From Rhodobacteraceae bacterium 63075 (GTDB taxonomy: Bacteria > Pseudomonadota > Alphaproteobacteria > Rhodobacterales > Rhodobacteraceae), in the NCBI GenBank assembly GCA_003417655.1, contig QVMW01000012.1, forward strand, positions 59,043 to 123,042: a stretch of 64,000 bases of DNA, written 5' to 3'. Below are positions 43,019 through 52,292 of the stretch, one piece after another. The position numbers were made by a program, and so were the translations under genes. Within the stretch, counting starts at the first letter, position 1; each line of letters opens with the position of its first letter. A model generated the notes under the pieces. The model did no database searches, had not been told where the DNA came from, and worked only from the letters and a program-made list of their open reading frames with translations.

Positions 43019-43800
43019 CAGAATCCTTCGGTATCAAGTGCAAACGGATCGATTTCGGCCCTCTCAGGAACTTCCTCGCCCAGTTCGAAACGCCTGTTCT
43101 GAAGATAGAGCAGGCGCGCCTGCGCATAGCTGTCTGCGCTATCATAAAGAAGCGAGTCGACCGTGTCGGAATATTCTCCACGATCTCCGAGCCTCGCGGC
43201 AACTGCCGCGCCTGTGCCGTAATACTTCTCGGGGGATGGCAGCCTGTAAGAAAGCGGGTTGGTGAACAGGTCAACCACTTTTCCGACCGCGTCCCGCTCG
43301 GTCGAGGGGCCAACAACGGGAAGCTCGACATAAGCGCCTTCCGGCACGCCCCAGACATGCAGTGTCTCGCCAAAGTCGGTTTCGGCCTCATGCAGTTTCA
43401 GCTCAGTCGACGGATCGAACACCCCCCCGATACCCAAGGTCGTGTTCAACGTGAAACGGAGTGTGTTTTGACCGGCCTCTCCGATGCGTCCCTGAAGCAG
43501 GTTGTTGACAACCATTCCCGGCAGCGAAAGATTCGATGAAAAATTGGAAATGCCCTTGCGCACGGGCCGCGGAATCACGGTGACGTAGCCGTTGCCAGCG
43601 GGTCTGACAAAGGCCTTGTCGAGCGTAAGATTCACGTCGTGATTGTTGCGATTGCGGTCTTCGAAAGGGTCAAAGGGCATATTCGGGTCATGTCCCGCCG
43701 GAGGCGTATTGCACCCTGCAAGCACACCGAGCGCCATAAGACAAAAAGCTACCGTTCGAACGCTCTTGCTCAATGTTCCCTCCAAGCCAGTCTTGTTCAT
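43018..43800 (-). CDS. mlaA: Outer-membrane lipoprotein MlaA/VacJ
   Basis: 260 residues. Lipoprotein signal with lipobox LAGC near residues 27-30. MlaA core: MPFDPFEDRNRNNHDVNLTL, ISNFSSNLSLPGMVVNNLLQ, NTTLGIGGVFDPSTELKL, HVWGVPEGAYVELPVVGPST and NPLSYRLPSP. It removes mislocalised phospholipid from the outer leaflet and passes it to MlaC. First gene of the mlaA-mlaC pair, divergent from the type I secretion genes. Confidence 0.93.
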   Translation of the reverse strand: MNKTGLEGTLSKSVRTVAFCLMALGVLAGCNTPPAGHDPNMPFDPFEDRNRNNHDVNLTLDKAFVRPAGNGYVTVIPRPVRKGISNFSSNLSLPGMVVNNLLQGRIGEAGQNTLRFTLNTTLGIGGVFDPSTELKLHEAETDFGETLHVWGVPEGAYVELPVVGPSTERDAVGKVVDLFTNPLSYRLPSPEKYYGTGAAVAARLGDRGEYSDTVDSLLYDSADSYAQARLLYLQNRRFELGEEVPERAEIDPFALDTEGF

Positions 43801-43942
43801 CTAGACCATTGCGCTCCCAAGCCCAAGGTGATGTACGGGTTCTTTCGGACATGTGGCAGTTTGGAAACATCTCGAAAGCGCATATCGACGGTTTCCCACA
43901 GGTTTTGAGACTTCTATAACAATCTGAGCATATGAAGGTTCC

Positions 43943-45688
43943 ATGAGTCACCCCGAATATTCCAAAGGCCATGAAGAGTTGCGCAGCGCGAGGCGCGAGA
44001 ACCGCGCCCTGTTCTGGGCCGCGGGGATCTTCAGCGCTTTCGTCAATATCCTGATGTTGACGGGGCCACTTTACATGCTGCTGGTCTATGATCGCGTGCT
44101 CGGCAGCCGCTCGGAAGCGACGCTGATCGCCCTGACGGCGCTTGTTGTTTTCCTGTTCACGATGATGGGCCTGCTTGATTACGCGCGCAGCCGTATCATG
44201 GCGCGCGTCGGCGCCCGCTTTCAAGCGCGCCTCGACAAACGTGTCTTTGACGCGGTGATCCGAAAAAACGCGCTCGGCGTGCGCGACAGGACCGTCTTCG
44301 CGCTAACAGACCTCGAGGCCATGCAACGGCTGCTCACCTCGCCCGCGCTGATGGGGCTTTTCGATCTGCCCTTCACACCCATCTTCATCTTCGGAATATT
44401 CCTGTTTCATCCATGGCTCGGCCTGCTGGCGCTGGCTGGCGGCCTGATACTCGTGGTCGTATCGCTCGCCAATCTCATGCTGACACGCGGCCCGCTCGAC
44501 AAGGCAAACGCCCTGAGCGCGGAATCCGGCATGACCGCTGAGCAGATGCGCTCGGAAGCCGAGATGCTCCAGGCTATGGGAATGCGCGGGGCGGCATTTG
44601 CCCGCTGGCAAGTCTCGCGCAACGCATCGCTTCGTGAACACATGCGCGCGGCGGATCTGGGCGGCACATTCACGACTTTCGGAAAAGCGTTCCGCCTCCT
44701 GCTCCAATCAGCCATGCTCGGGCTCGGGGCCTATCTCGTGCTGCAAAATGAGTTGACCGCCGGCGCTATGATTGCCGGATCGATTCTCATGGGGCGCGCA
44801 CTCGCCCCTATCGAACTGGTCATCGGCCAATGGCCTCTCTTCGAGCGTGCCGCCAAGGGGCGACAAGTCCTCGCTCAACTTCTGACTGAAGTTCCTGTCG
44901 AACCGGAGCGCACGTCCCTGCCGCGCCCTCAGGCCAAGCTCGATGTCCAGCAGGTCACCGTCGTGCCTCCGGGAGAAGCGCAGGCCTCGATCAAGATAGT
45001 CAGTTTCACGGTCAAGCCCGGACAGGCCGCCGGCGTCATCGGCAGCTCTGGCGCGGGGAAGTCGACACTCGCGCGTGCTCTCACCGGAGCCTGGCGTCCC
45101 GCGGGCGGCAAGATTCGGTTTGATGGGGCCGCGCTGGATCAATACGATCCCGAAGTGCTGGGCACCCTGATCGGCTATTTGCCCCAACGGGTAGAACTCT
45201 TCGACGGGACGATCACCGAGAATATCGCCAAATTGTCGGAAACGCCGGATGCCGAGGCCGTCGTCAAAGCTGCGAAACGCGCTGATGCCCACGACATGAT
45301 TGTCACCTTGCCAGAAGGCTATGACACACGTGTCTCAGCCAATGGAGGGCGTTTGTCCGGCGGCCAGATACAGCGCATCGGGCTTGCCCGCGCAATGTAT
45401 GGCGATCCGGTTCTGCTGATCCTGGATGAGCCCAATTCGAACCTCGACAATGACGGCAGCATGGCGCTCAACCGTGCAATCAAGGTCTTCAAATCCGAGG
45501 GCAAATCGGTCCTCATCATGGCCCACCGACCAGCCGCAATCCAGGAATGCGACCTGCTTCTGATGCTAGAGGACGGTCGCGCAGTCGCCTTCGGCCCGAA
45601 AGAAGAAGTGCTCCGGCGCGTCACGAAGAACCATGCCGAACTCGCCGGGCCCGGCAAGCCTCGCCCAGACGAAAGCGGAGAGAGCTGA
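43943..45688 (+). CDS. Type I secretion ABC transporter (PrtD family)
   Basis: 581 residues, the PrtD/AprD length. Six-helix membrane domain (from LFWAAGIFSAFVNILMLTGP to about residue 300) then the ATPase: Walker A GSSGAGKST near 367, signature LSGGQ near 470, Walker B LLILDEPNSNLD and switch MAHRPA. No N-terminal C39 peptidase or peptidase-like domain. It couples ATP hydrolysis to export of an unprocessed substrate with a C-terminal signal. Its stop overlaps the start of the HlyD-type gene (TGATG). No substrate gene is adjacent. Confidence 0.93.
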   Translation: MSHPEYSKGHEELRSARRENRALFWAAGIFSAFVNILMLTGPLYMLLVYDRVLGSRSEATLIALTALVVFLFTMMGLLDYARSRIMARVGARFQARLDKRVFDAVIRKNALGVRDRTVFALTDLEAMQRLLTSPALMGLFDLPFTPIFIFGIFLFHPWLGLLALAGGLILVVVSLANLMLTRGPLDKANALSAESGMTAEQMRSEAEMLQAMGMRGAAFARWQVSRNASLREHMRAADLGGTFTTFGKAFRLLLQSAMLGLGAYLVLQNELTAGAMIAGSILMGRALAPIELVIGQWPLFERAAKGRQVLAQLLTEVPVEPERTSLPRPQAKLDVQQVTVVPPGEAQASIKIVSFTVKPGQAAGVIGSSGAGKSTLARALTGAWRPAGGKIRFDGAALDQYDPEVLGTLIGYLPQRVELFDGTITENIAKLSETPDAEAVVKAAKRADAHDMIVTLPEGYDTRVSANGGRLSGGQIQRIGLARAMYGDPVLLILDEPNSNLDNDGSMALNRAIKVFKSEGKSVLIMAHRPAAIQECDLLLMLEDGRAVAFGPKEEVLRRVTKNHAELAGPGKPRPDESGES

Positions 45689-47079
45689 TGCCCGGCGAAA
45701 CCCCTTCCCGCGCAGTCGCCCTCAGAAAGCAGACCCTGCCGTCCCGCGAGAACGAGCCGCCAGCTCTTGCGGCGCGTCGCGAGAACCGCAAGAGCTGGCC
45801 TGCCCGAATGCCAGTTCTCGTCGGTCTCATCACCTTGACCCTGCTCGTCGGCGGGTTCGGCGGATGGGCCTTCTTCTCTTCGCTTGCCGGAGCGATCGTG
45901 GCGCCAGGCCGCGTGCAGGTCGAACAGAACCGGCAGGTCGTCCAACATCCAGACGGCGGCGTTGTCTCCGAGATCCTCATCGAGGAAGGCGATGCCGTGA
46001 CAGCGGGCGCGGCCCTGATACGCCTCGATGCGACAACCCTCTCCTCCGAGCTGGCCATTGTAAAAAGCCAGCTGTTCGAAGTCCTGGCACGCCGTGCCCG
46101 CCTCGAGGCCGAACGCGACATCGCGGATGAGCTCGAATTCGACAAGGAACTCATTGAGTTGGCCGTGTCCAATGATGAAGTAGCTGACTTGATCGATGGC
46201 CAGTCCCGCCTTTTCGAAGCCCGGCTGGAAAGCGTTTCACGCGAGCGCGAACAGCTCGAAAAACAACGCCAGCAAATCAACGATCAGATTGTCGGAATCA
46301 CCGCCCAGACAGAAGCGCTCCAATCTCAGGTTGCGTTGATCGCTCAAGAACTTGAGGCTCAGCAAAGCCTGCTCGAGCGCGGCCTTGCGCAGGCCTCCCG
46401 CGTCCTGTCGCTTCAGCGAGAAGCTGCACGTCTCGAAGGACAGGTCGGGGAACTGGCGGCATCGAAGGCCCAGGCCGAGGGGCGCATCACGGAGATCGAG
46501 ATCGAAAGCCTCAAGCTGACCAGCAGGCTGCGCGAGGAAGCCATCACGCGGCTGCGCGACATTCGCGTTCAGGAGCTGGAATTGCGAGAACGGCGTCGGA
46601 CGCTGAGCGAGCGCCTCTCCCGCCTGACGATCAACGCCCCGGCATCCGGCGTCGTCTATGACCTTGCAATCAACACGCCCCGCTCCGTGATCAAACCCGC
46701 CGAGGCGATCCTCTATATCGTTCCGCAAGACAGACCGCTCGTGATCGCCGCGCGCGTTCCGCCGATCCATATCGACAAGGTCTATGCCGGGCAGGAGGTC
46801 AACCTGCGTTTTTCGGCGCTCGACCAGCGCCGCACACCGGAGCTTTTCGGGACAGTCGTGCAGGTCTCTGCTGACAGTTTCGAAGACGAGCGCACCGGAG
46901 CCGCCTATTACATGGCAGAGATTTCGCTCGGAGAGGGCGAGCTGGCCAAGCTTCCCGAGGGTGCGGCATTGATTCCCGGCATGCCTGCAGAGGCGTATAT
47001 CCTTACCGCCGAACGCAGTCCGATCGACTATCTCGTGAAGCCTTTCTGGGATTATTTCGAACAGGCATTTCGCGAATGA
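45688..47079 (+). CDS. Type I secretion membrane-fusion protein (HlyD/PrtE family)
   Basis: 463 residues. One membrane helix (VGLITLTLLVGGFGGWAFFS, about residues 45-65), then a biotinyl-lipoyl-like half motif (VQHPDGGVVSEILIEEGDAV), a long coiled-coil hairpin (residues ~130-300) and the second half motif with SRLTINAPASGVVYDLAI, and the C-terminal beta domain AEAYILTAERSPIDYLVKPF. It bridges the ABC transporter to a TolC-type outer-membrane channel. ATG 45688 overlaps the upstream stop. A TolC-like protein is encoded at 59320-60720. Confidence 0.93.
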   Translation: MPGETPSRAVALRKQTLPSRENEPPALAARRENRKSWPARMPVLVGLITLTLLVGGFGGWAFFSSLAGAIVAPGRVQVEQNRQVVQHPDGGVVSEILIEEGDAVTAGAALIRLDATTLSSELAIVKSQLFEVLARRARLEAERDIADELEFDKELIELAVSNDEVADLIDGQSRLFEARLESVSREREQLEKQRQQINDQIVGITAQTEALQSQVALIAQELEAQQSLLERGLAQASRVLSLQREAARLEGQVGELAASKAQAEGRITEIEIESLKLTSRLREEAITRLRDIRVQELELRERRRTLSERLSRLTINAPASGVVYDLAINTPRSVIKPAEAILYIVPQDRPLVIAARVPPIHIDKVYAGQEVNLRFSALDQRRTPELFGTVVQVSADSFEDERTGAAYYMAEISLGEGELAKLPEGAALIPGMPAEAYILTAERSPIDYLVKPFWDYFEQAFRE

Positions 47080-47168
47080 CAGGGCTGCATTTTCCCGTTT
47101 CCGCGCCTGCGGAATGAGGTTAGCGTCGCGGGAAGACACGCTCGCCCGGTATAATGAGGAGACCCAAT

Positions 47169-47633
47169 ATGAGCTCAGAACTCGAAGCCCGCCTTGCCCA
47201 GAAAGGCATAACCCTGCCCGACGCACCGGCCCCAGCGGCCAATTACGTTCCATTCGTCATCACCGGAAATACCGTCTATGTCTCCGGGCAGATCTCGAAC
47301 GACGCAAACGGCCTCATCACCGGCAAGCTGGGCGAGACAATGACCACCGAGGAAGGCGCGGCCGCGGCCCGCACATGCGCGCTCAGCCTGCTCGCCCAGC
47401 TCAAGGCCGCCTGCGAAGGCGACTTGGATCGCCTCCAGCGCGTCGTGAAGCTGGTTGGCTTCGTCAACTCGACAGCCGATTTCACCGAACAGCCCAAGGT
47501 CATTAACGGCGCCTCCGATTTCATGGTCGAAGCGCTGGGTGACATCGGCCGACATGCGCGCTCAGCCGTCTCGGCAGCGTCCCTGCCGCTCGGCGTTGCG
47601 GTCGAGATCGAAGGTATCTTCGAAATCAGATGA
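47169..47633 (+). CDS. RidA family protein
   Basis: 154 residues. RidA/YjgF fold: NTVYVSGQISNDANG, MTTEEGAAAARTCALSLLAQ, VVKLVGFVNST and the C-terminal RSAVSAASLPLGVAVEIEG. The arginine needed for 2-aminoacrylate-type imine deamination is present in HARSAVSAA. GAGGAGAC precedes the ATG at 47169. Its stop overlaps the next gene by 4 bp. It starts the four-gene operon with the phosphodiesterase, FemAB-like and pterin dehydratase genes. Confidence 0.92.
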   Translation: MSSELEARLAQKGITLPDAPAPAANYVPFVITGNTVYVSGQISNDANGLITGKLGETMTTEEGAAAARTCALSLLAQLKAACEGDLDRLQRVVKLVGFVNSTADFTEQPKVINGASDFMVEALGDIGRHARSAVSAASLPLGVAVEIEGIFEIR

Positions 47634-48406
47634 CCGCGCTGCCCGCCGCTTTTCTCGAAAGGCCATTGGCCCATCGCGGCCTTCACGGACAGACTGCGGG
47701 CTGCCCGGAAAACAGCCTGCCGTCCTTCGAAGCTGCCATCGCGCATGGCTACGGAATCGAGCTCGACCTGCAACTGTCGAAAGACGGGCAGGCGATGGTC
47801 TTTCACGACTATTCCTTGTCCCGCCTCACAGAGGGAAACGGCCCCGTGGCACAACGCAGCGCCGCCGAGCTGTCGAGCCTCACGCTCAAGGGCAGCGCCG
47901 CAAAAGTCCCAACGCTGCGCGAGGCCCTTTCGCTTGTGGCTGGGCGGGTTCCGCTGCTCATCGAGCTAAAGGACCAGGACGGCGCGCTCGGCCTCGATGT
48001 AGGCAAGCTCGAAGCGGCGACTGCCGCAGCCCTGGCGGACTATGATGGAGCCGCAGCGCTCATGTCGTTCAATCCTCACAGCGTCGCGGCCCTCTCCGAG
48101 ATCGCGGCGGAGCGCCCGCGAGGGATTGTCACCTGTGCCTTCACGGAGCAGGACTGGCCCACCATACCGGTCGCACGGCGGCGCGAGCTTGCATCCATAC
48201 CAGACTACGCGCGCTCCGGGTCCTGTTTCATAAGCCATGATGTGTCTGACCTGAAGAGCCCGGCTCTCGCAAGGATCAAACAGAATGGTGCGCATGTCTT
48301 GTGCTGGACAGTCAAGTCGGCACAGGCCGAAAAACATGCCCGAAGAATCGCTGACAATATCACCTTCGAAGGTTATCTGCCGGGCATTGCACATGCCCCC
48401 GCTTGA
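47630..48406 (+). CDS. Glycerophosphodiester phosphodiesterase
   Basis: 258 residues. GDPD TIM-barrel: LAHRGLHGQTAGCPENSLPSFEAAIAHGYGIELDLQLS (split here for reference: HRG near residue 15, PENS near 27, GIELDLQLSKDG near 43), VFHDYSLSRLTEG, PLLIELKDQDG. It hydrolyses glycerophosphodiesters to glycerol 3-phosphate and an alcohol. No signal peptide, so cytosolic. Overlaps ridA by 4 bp. Confidence 0.92.
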   Translation: MTALPAAFLERPLAHRGLHGQTAGCPENSLPSFEAAIAHGYGIELDLQLSKDGQAMVFHDYSLSRLTEGNGPVAQRSAAELSSLTLKGSAAKVPTLREALSLVAGRVPLLIELKDQDGALGLDVGKLEAATAAALADYDGAAALMSFNPHSVAALSEIAAERPRGIVTCAFTEQDWPTIPVARRRELASIPDYARSGSCFISHDVSDLKSPALARIKQNGAHVLCWTVKSAQAEKHARRIADNITFEGYLPGIAHAPA

Positions 48407-48436
48407 ACACCCACCGCGCGCCTATATGTGAAGCGC

Positions 48437-49618
48437 ATGGATGATGCCGCGCCGATAGAAGTCAGGCTGCACGAGAGCTTGCACGAGATTCCCCAGCGGG
48501 AATGGGATGCCTGTGCATTGGCCGAAGGGCCGAGACCTAGTGATCCGTTCACGACTCACCGCTTTTTGCTAGCCTTGGAAGACAGCGGCTCCGTTGGCCG
48601 CGGGACCGGCTGGCAGCCGCTTTACATGACAGTCCGGGAGCAGGGCCGGATCATCGGCTGCGCGCCTCTCTACGCCAAGTCCCACAGCCAGGGTGAGTAT
48701 ATCTTCGACTTCAACTGGGCCCATGCCTATGAGCAGGCTGGTGGGCGCTACTACCCCAAGTTTCAGATCGCCGTTCCGTTCACCCCCGCGACGGGCCGCC
48801 GATTTCTCGTGCGTGAAGGCTGTGAAACCCGGGCCCTACCCGCGCTCGTGCAGGGCGCCGTCCAGATGGCCGCTCAGCATGAAGTCAGTTCGCTACACGC
48901 CACCTTCTGCACCGAGGCCGAAGCCATTGCTGGCGAAAGCATGGGGCTCCTGCGCCGCACGACGCAACAGTTCCATTGGGAAAACAAGGGCTTTGCCAGC
49001 TTTGACAGTTTTCTTGCCTCGCTCACGTCGCGCAAACGCAAGACGATCCGCAAGGAGCGGCGCGAGGCGGAGGCCTTCGGCGGCACGATCCGTCGGCTGA
49101 CAGGCGATGAGATCGAAGCTGAGCACTGGGATGCTTTCTGGGTGTTCTACCAGGACACCGGCGCGCGCAAATGGGGCACGCCTTATCTCACGCGCCAATT
49201 CTTCGATATCCTGCACGAGACGATGCGCGATGACGTGATTCTCGTTCTGGCCGAGCGTGACGGGCGGCCCGTTGCCGGGGCGCTGAATTTCATCGGACAG
49301 GAGGCCCTCTTCGGCCGCTATTGGGGTTGCACCGAGCACCACCCCTTTCTGCACTTCGAACTATGTTACTATCAGGCCATCGAAGCGGCCATCGCGCTCG
49401 GCCTGCCCCGTGTCGAAGCCGGCGCTCAGGGCGAGCACAAGCTGGCACGCGGCTACCTTCCCGCGCCTTGCCACTCGGTGCACTGGATGGCCGACACGGG
49501 GTTCTCCGACGCGGTCGCCCGCTATCTCGCAGCAGAACGCGACGCTGTTGGCGAGGAGATCGAGATACTCACGGGCTACGGCCCGTTCCGAAACGAAACC
49601 AGAGAGGAACAGGATTGA
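48437..49618 (+). CDS. FemAB-like/GNAT acyltransferase (DUF482 type)
   Basis: 393 residues. Resembles the PF04339 (DUF482) peptidogalycan-type acyltransferases of the GNAT/FemAB clan: [20 protein letters not shown] region, [54 protein letters not shown], and the C-terminal [19 protein letters not shown]. The true substrate is not known. ATG 48437 is chosen; a GTG three codons upstream is possible and neither has a strong ribosome site. The stop overlaps the start of the next gene. Confidence 0.85.
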   Translation: MDDAAPIEVRLHESLHEIPQREWDACALAEGPRPSDPFTTHRFLLALEDSGSVGRGTGWQPLYMTVREQGRIIGCAPLYAKSHSQGEYIFDFNWAHAYEQAGGRYYPKFQIAVPFTPATGRRFLVREGCETRALPALVQGAVQMAAQHEVSSLHATFCTEAEAIAGESMGLLRRTTQQFHWENKGFASFDSFLASLTSRKRKTIRKERREAEAFGGTIRRLTGDEIEAEHWDAFWVFYQDTGARKWGTPYLTRQFFDILHETMRDDVILVLAERDGRPVAGALNFIGQEALFGRYWGCTEHHPFLHFELCYYQAIEAAIALGLPRVEAGAQGEHKLARGYLPAPCHSVHWMADTGFSDAVARYLAAERDAVGEEIEILTGYGPFRNETREEQD

Positions 49619-49908
49619 TGATAGAGAAAATGAGCGAAACCGCGCGCGAACAACTGCTCCCACCACTTCTGGAAAACGGCTGGAGCCTCGACGAGGAACG
49701 CGACGCGATAGCCAAGACATTCGAATTCGATGACTTCGTGGCCGCTTTCGGCTGGATGACTCAGGCCGCAATATGGTCCGAGAAATGGAACCACCATCCT
49801 GAATGGTCCAATGTCTACAACACGGTGAAGATCACCCTCACCACCCATGATGCAGGCGGGCTCAGCGCACTTGACGCCAAGCTCGCACGCAAGCTCGATA
49901 GCCTCTGA
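49618..49908 (+). CDS. phhB: 4a-hydroxytetrahydrobiopterin dehydratase
   Basis: 96 residues, family length. Pterin-4a-carbinolamine dehydratase motif: [17 protein letters not shown] then [29 protein letters not shown], with the conserved HHPEW and THD. It recycles the pterin cofactor after aromatic amino acid hydroxylation or acts in related pterin chemistry. ATG 49618 (with AGGA upstream) overlaps the preceding stop; an internal ATG at 49630 is less likely. No phenylalanine hydroxylase gene is in the window. Confidence 0.92.
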   Translation: MIEKMSETAREQLLPPLLENGWSLDEERDAIAKTFEFDDFVAAFGWMTQAAIWSEKWNHHPEWSNVYNTVKITLTTHDAGGLSALDAKLARKLDSL

Positions 49909-49920
49909 AACGGAGCGCGA

Positions 49921-49945
49921 CGCGCGTTCCTCGCCGGAACGCGCG
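49921..49945. terminator. Hairpin between phhB and peroxiredoxin gene
   Basis: Perfect 10-bp inverted repeat CGCGCGTTCC/GGAACGCGCG with a 5-nt loop, between convergent stops. No T tract. Confidence 0.5.
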
Positions 49946-49953
49946 CGCGGCGT

Positions 49954-50442
49954 TCAAAGTGCGTCGACCATCGCCTCGCCGCCGGAGATCTCGCATTCGC
50001 CGGGGTTCTCCTCGGCGTGCAGAACCGTCACATTGCCATCCTCTGCGCACATGGCGTAACGCTTGGAGCGGCCGGAAAACCCGACAGGCTCCGCATCGAA
50101 ATCCATTCCGATTGCCTTGGTGAAGGCGCCCGAGGCATCGCTGAGCATCGTGATGCCGTCGCCGGCTGCGCCCGTGGCTTCGCCCCAGGCGTTCACCACC
50201 CATGGGTCGTTGACCGAAAGACAGATGATCTCATCCACGCCCTTTTCCATGAGCGCGTCCTTCTGGCGCAAAAAGCTGGGCACATGCGCGCTGTGACAGG
50301 TCGGCGTGAAGGCACCCGGAACCGCGAAAATGACGACCTTTCGCCCTTTGAGCTTGTCGCCGAGCGCCACCGGCTCGGGCCCGTCCGCGCCCAGCGTCAT
50401 CAGGTTGGTCTCCGGCAGTTTGTCACCCACTGAAATCGTCAT
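49954..50442 (-). CDS. Peroxiredoxin, Prx5/AhpC-TSA type
   Basis: 161 residues. Thiol peroxidase of the Prx5 group: VVIFAVPGAFTPTCHSAHVP carries the peroxidatic Cys, and DPWVVNAWGEATGA and LSDASGAFTKAIGM are family segments. It reduces hydroperoxides using thioredoxin or glutathione. ATG at 50442 gives the family N-terminus; upstream codons to 50535 are unlike it. Divergent from the ferredoxin reductase-like gene, so both may respond to redox stress (inference). Confidence 0.93.
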   Translation of the reverse strand: MTISVGDKLPETNLMTLGADGPEPVALGDKLKGRKVVIFAVPGAFTPTCHSAHVPSFLRQKDALMEKGVDEIICLSVNDPWVVNAWGEATGAAGDGITMLSDASGAFTKAIGMDFDAEPVGFSGRSKRYAMCAEDGNVTVLHAEENPGECEISGGEAMVDAL

Positions 50443-50526
50443 TTCCCGCTCCTGTCCGTGATTGCGTTTGTCCTGTTTCACACTATAGGGTCTGATACGC
50501 CAAGGGCCAGTCAAAGGATCAATTTC

Positions 50527-51738
50527 ATGTCGCATATCGTGGTTGTCGGAGCAGGTCAGGCAGGTGCATCGCTCGTCGCGAAGCTGCGCAGCGAAGGCTT
50601 CGATGGCGAGATCACGCTGATCGGCGAGGAAGCTTCGCCGCCTTACCAGCGCCCACCACTGTCGAAGGCCTATCTGCTGGGGGAGATGGAGCTAGAGCGC
50701 CTCTACCTGCGCCCAGAGAGTTTTTATGCCGCGCAGGACATCTCGCTGCGTCTCGGTGCGCGTGTTGGTACGATCAACTCGGCTGAAAAGACAATCAGCT
50801 TGAATGGCGAAACGCTCGACTATACCCAACTCGCCCTCACGACTGGTTCGACTCCGCTACGCTTGCCTGCGTCAATCGGAGGCGATCTTGACGGCGTCCA
50901 CGTGGTTCGAGGCCTCCAAGATGTCGATGCGATGGAGCCAGAGTTTGCCGCGGGGCGGCACGTTCTGATCGTGGGGGGCGGCTATATCGGGCTCGAGGCC
51001 GCTGCCGTCGCCTCCAAGAAAGGGCTTCGAGTCACACTCGTCGAAATGGCAGATCGCATTCTCCAGCGCGTCGCATCGCCCGAAACCTCCGGATATTTCC
51101 GCGAGTTACATGCCGCGCACGGTGTCAACATCCTGGAAGGCGTCAGCCTGAAATCTCTCGCCGGTGAAACCCGCGTCCAAGAGGCCGAGCTTTCGGATGG
51201 GACGAAGCTCGATATCGACTTCGTCATCGTCGGCGTCGGCATCGCTCCGAACATCGCGCTGGCGGAAGCCGCCGGCCTTGCCATCGACAACGGCATCGCG
51301 ACCGATGCGCAGGGCCGCACCTCCGCACCCGATATCTGGGCCGCGGGAGACTGCGCCTCCTTCCCCTATCGCGGCACGCGCATCCGCCTCGAAAGCGTCC
51401 CCAATGCCATCGACCAGGCTGAGGTCGTCGCTCAGAACATGCTTGGCGCGAACAAAGACTATGTTGCGAAGCCCTGGTTCTGGAGCGATCAGTATGACGT
51501 GAAGCTCCAGATCGCGGGCCTTAACACGGGCTATGACCATATCGTCACGCGCGCGGGCGAAAAGGACGGCGCGGTGAGCTTCTGGTATTACAAGGGAGAC
51601 GAGCTTCTCGCCGTCGACGCGGCGAACGACCCGCGCGCCTACATGGTCGGTAAACGGCTGATCGAGGCTGGCAAGTCACCTGCGCCGGAGGTGATCGCCG
51701 ACCCGGCCACCGACATGAAAGCGCTGATGAAAGCGTGA
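50527..51738 (+). CDS. FAD-dependent NAD(P)H:ferredoxin reductase-type oxidoreductase
   Basis: 403 residues. Pyridine nucleotide-disulfide reductase fold: N-terminal FAD motif VVVGAGQAGASLVAKLR, second dinucleotide motif HVLIVGGGYIGLEAAAVA, DIWAAGDCASFPY and a C-terminal reductase domain. It resembles the putidaredoxin/rubredoxin/rhodocoxin reductase group that passes electrons from NADH to a small ferredoxin. ATG 50527 is the first that precedes the FAD motif directly. The stop overlaps the rsmD start (GTGA), suggesting coupling. Confidence 0.92.
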   Translation: MSHIVVVGAGQAGASLVAKLRSEGFDGEITLIGEEASPPYQRPPLSKAYLLGEMELERLYLRPESFYAAQDISLRLGARVGTINSAEKTISLNGETLDYTQLALTTGSTPLRLPASIGGDLDGVHVVRGLQDVDAMEPEFAAGRHVLIVGGGYIGLEAAAVASKKGLRVTLVEMADRILQRVASPETSGYFRELHAAHGVNILEGVSLKSLAGETRVQEAELSDGTKLDIDFVIVGVGIAPNIALAEAAGLAIDNGIATDAQGRTSAPDIWAAGDCASFPYRGTRIRLESVPNAIDQAEVVAQNMLGANKDYVAKPWFWSDQYDVKLQIAGLNTGYDHIVTRAGEKDGAVSFWYYKGDELLAVDAANDPRAYMVGKRLIEAGKSPAPEVIADPATDMKALMKA

Positions 51739-52283
51739 GGATTATCTCCGGCAGACACCGCGGCCTCGCCCTGGCTTCGCTGGGCAAGGGCGATGCGGGC
51801 GCGCACCTGCGCCCGACCTCCGACCGCGTGCGCGAGAGCCTTTTCAATATCTTGATGAGCTACGGGCAGCCCGCTGACGCGCTGGTGCTCGATCTTTTTG
51901 CAGGCACGGGCGCGCTCGGCCTCGAAGCGCTCTCCCGCGGTGCGGCCCATGTGCACTACGTGGACAAAGGGCGCAAAGCCCTCGCGCTCATTCGCGAGAA
52001 CCTTGCCAAGGCGGGACGCGAGGGCGATGCCACCGTGCTCAGTTGCGACGCGACACGACTGCCGCCCGCAACAGCCGCCTGCGACCTCGTCTTCCTCGAC
52101 CCACCTTATGACAAGGCACTTGGCGAGAAGGCCCTTGCTTCCGCCCTCGCACAAGGCTGGATCGCGGAGGATGCTCTGATCGTCTGGGAAGAAAGCGCGG
52201 CTGTCACGCCGCCGGCAGGCTGGCAAATCACCGACGCCCGTGGCTTCGCTGGCACCACGATCAGCTTTTTGCAAACTCTTTAG
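51735..52283 (+). CDS. rsmD: 16S rRNA (guanine966-N2)-methyltransferase RsmD
   Basis: 182 residues with GTG start overlapping the preceding stop. Rossmann methyltransferase: MRIISGRHRGLAL N-terminus, RPTSDRVRESLFNIL, LDLFAGTGALGLEALSRGA (SAM-binding) and DLVFLDPPYDKALG (catalytic DPPY). Methylates G966 of 16S rRNA. Convergent with map, 9 bp apart. Confidence 0.95.
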   Translation: MRIISGRHRGLALASLGKGDAGAHLRPTSDRVRESLFNILMSYGQPADALVLDLFAGTGALGLEALSRGAAHVHYVDKGRKALALIRENLAKAGREGDATVLSCDATRLPPATAACDLVFLDPPYDKALGEKALASALAQGWIAEDALIVWEESAAVTPPAGWQITDARGFAGTTISFLQTL

Positions 52284-52292
52284 GCGGCGTTT

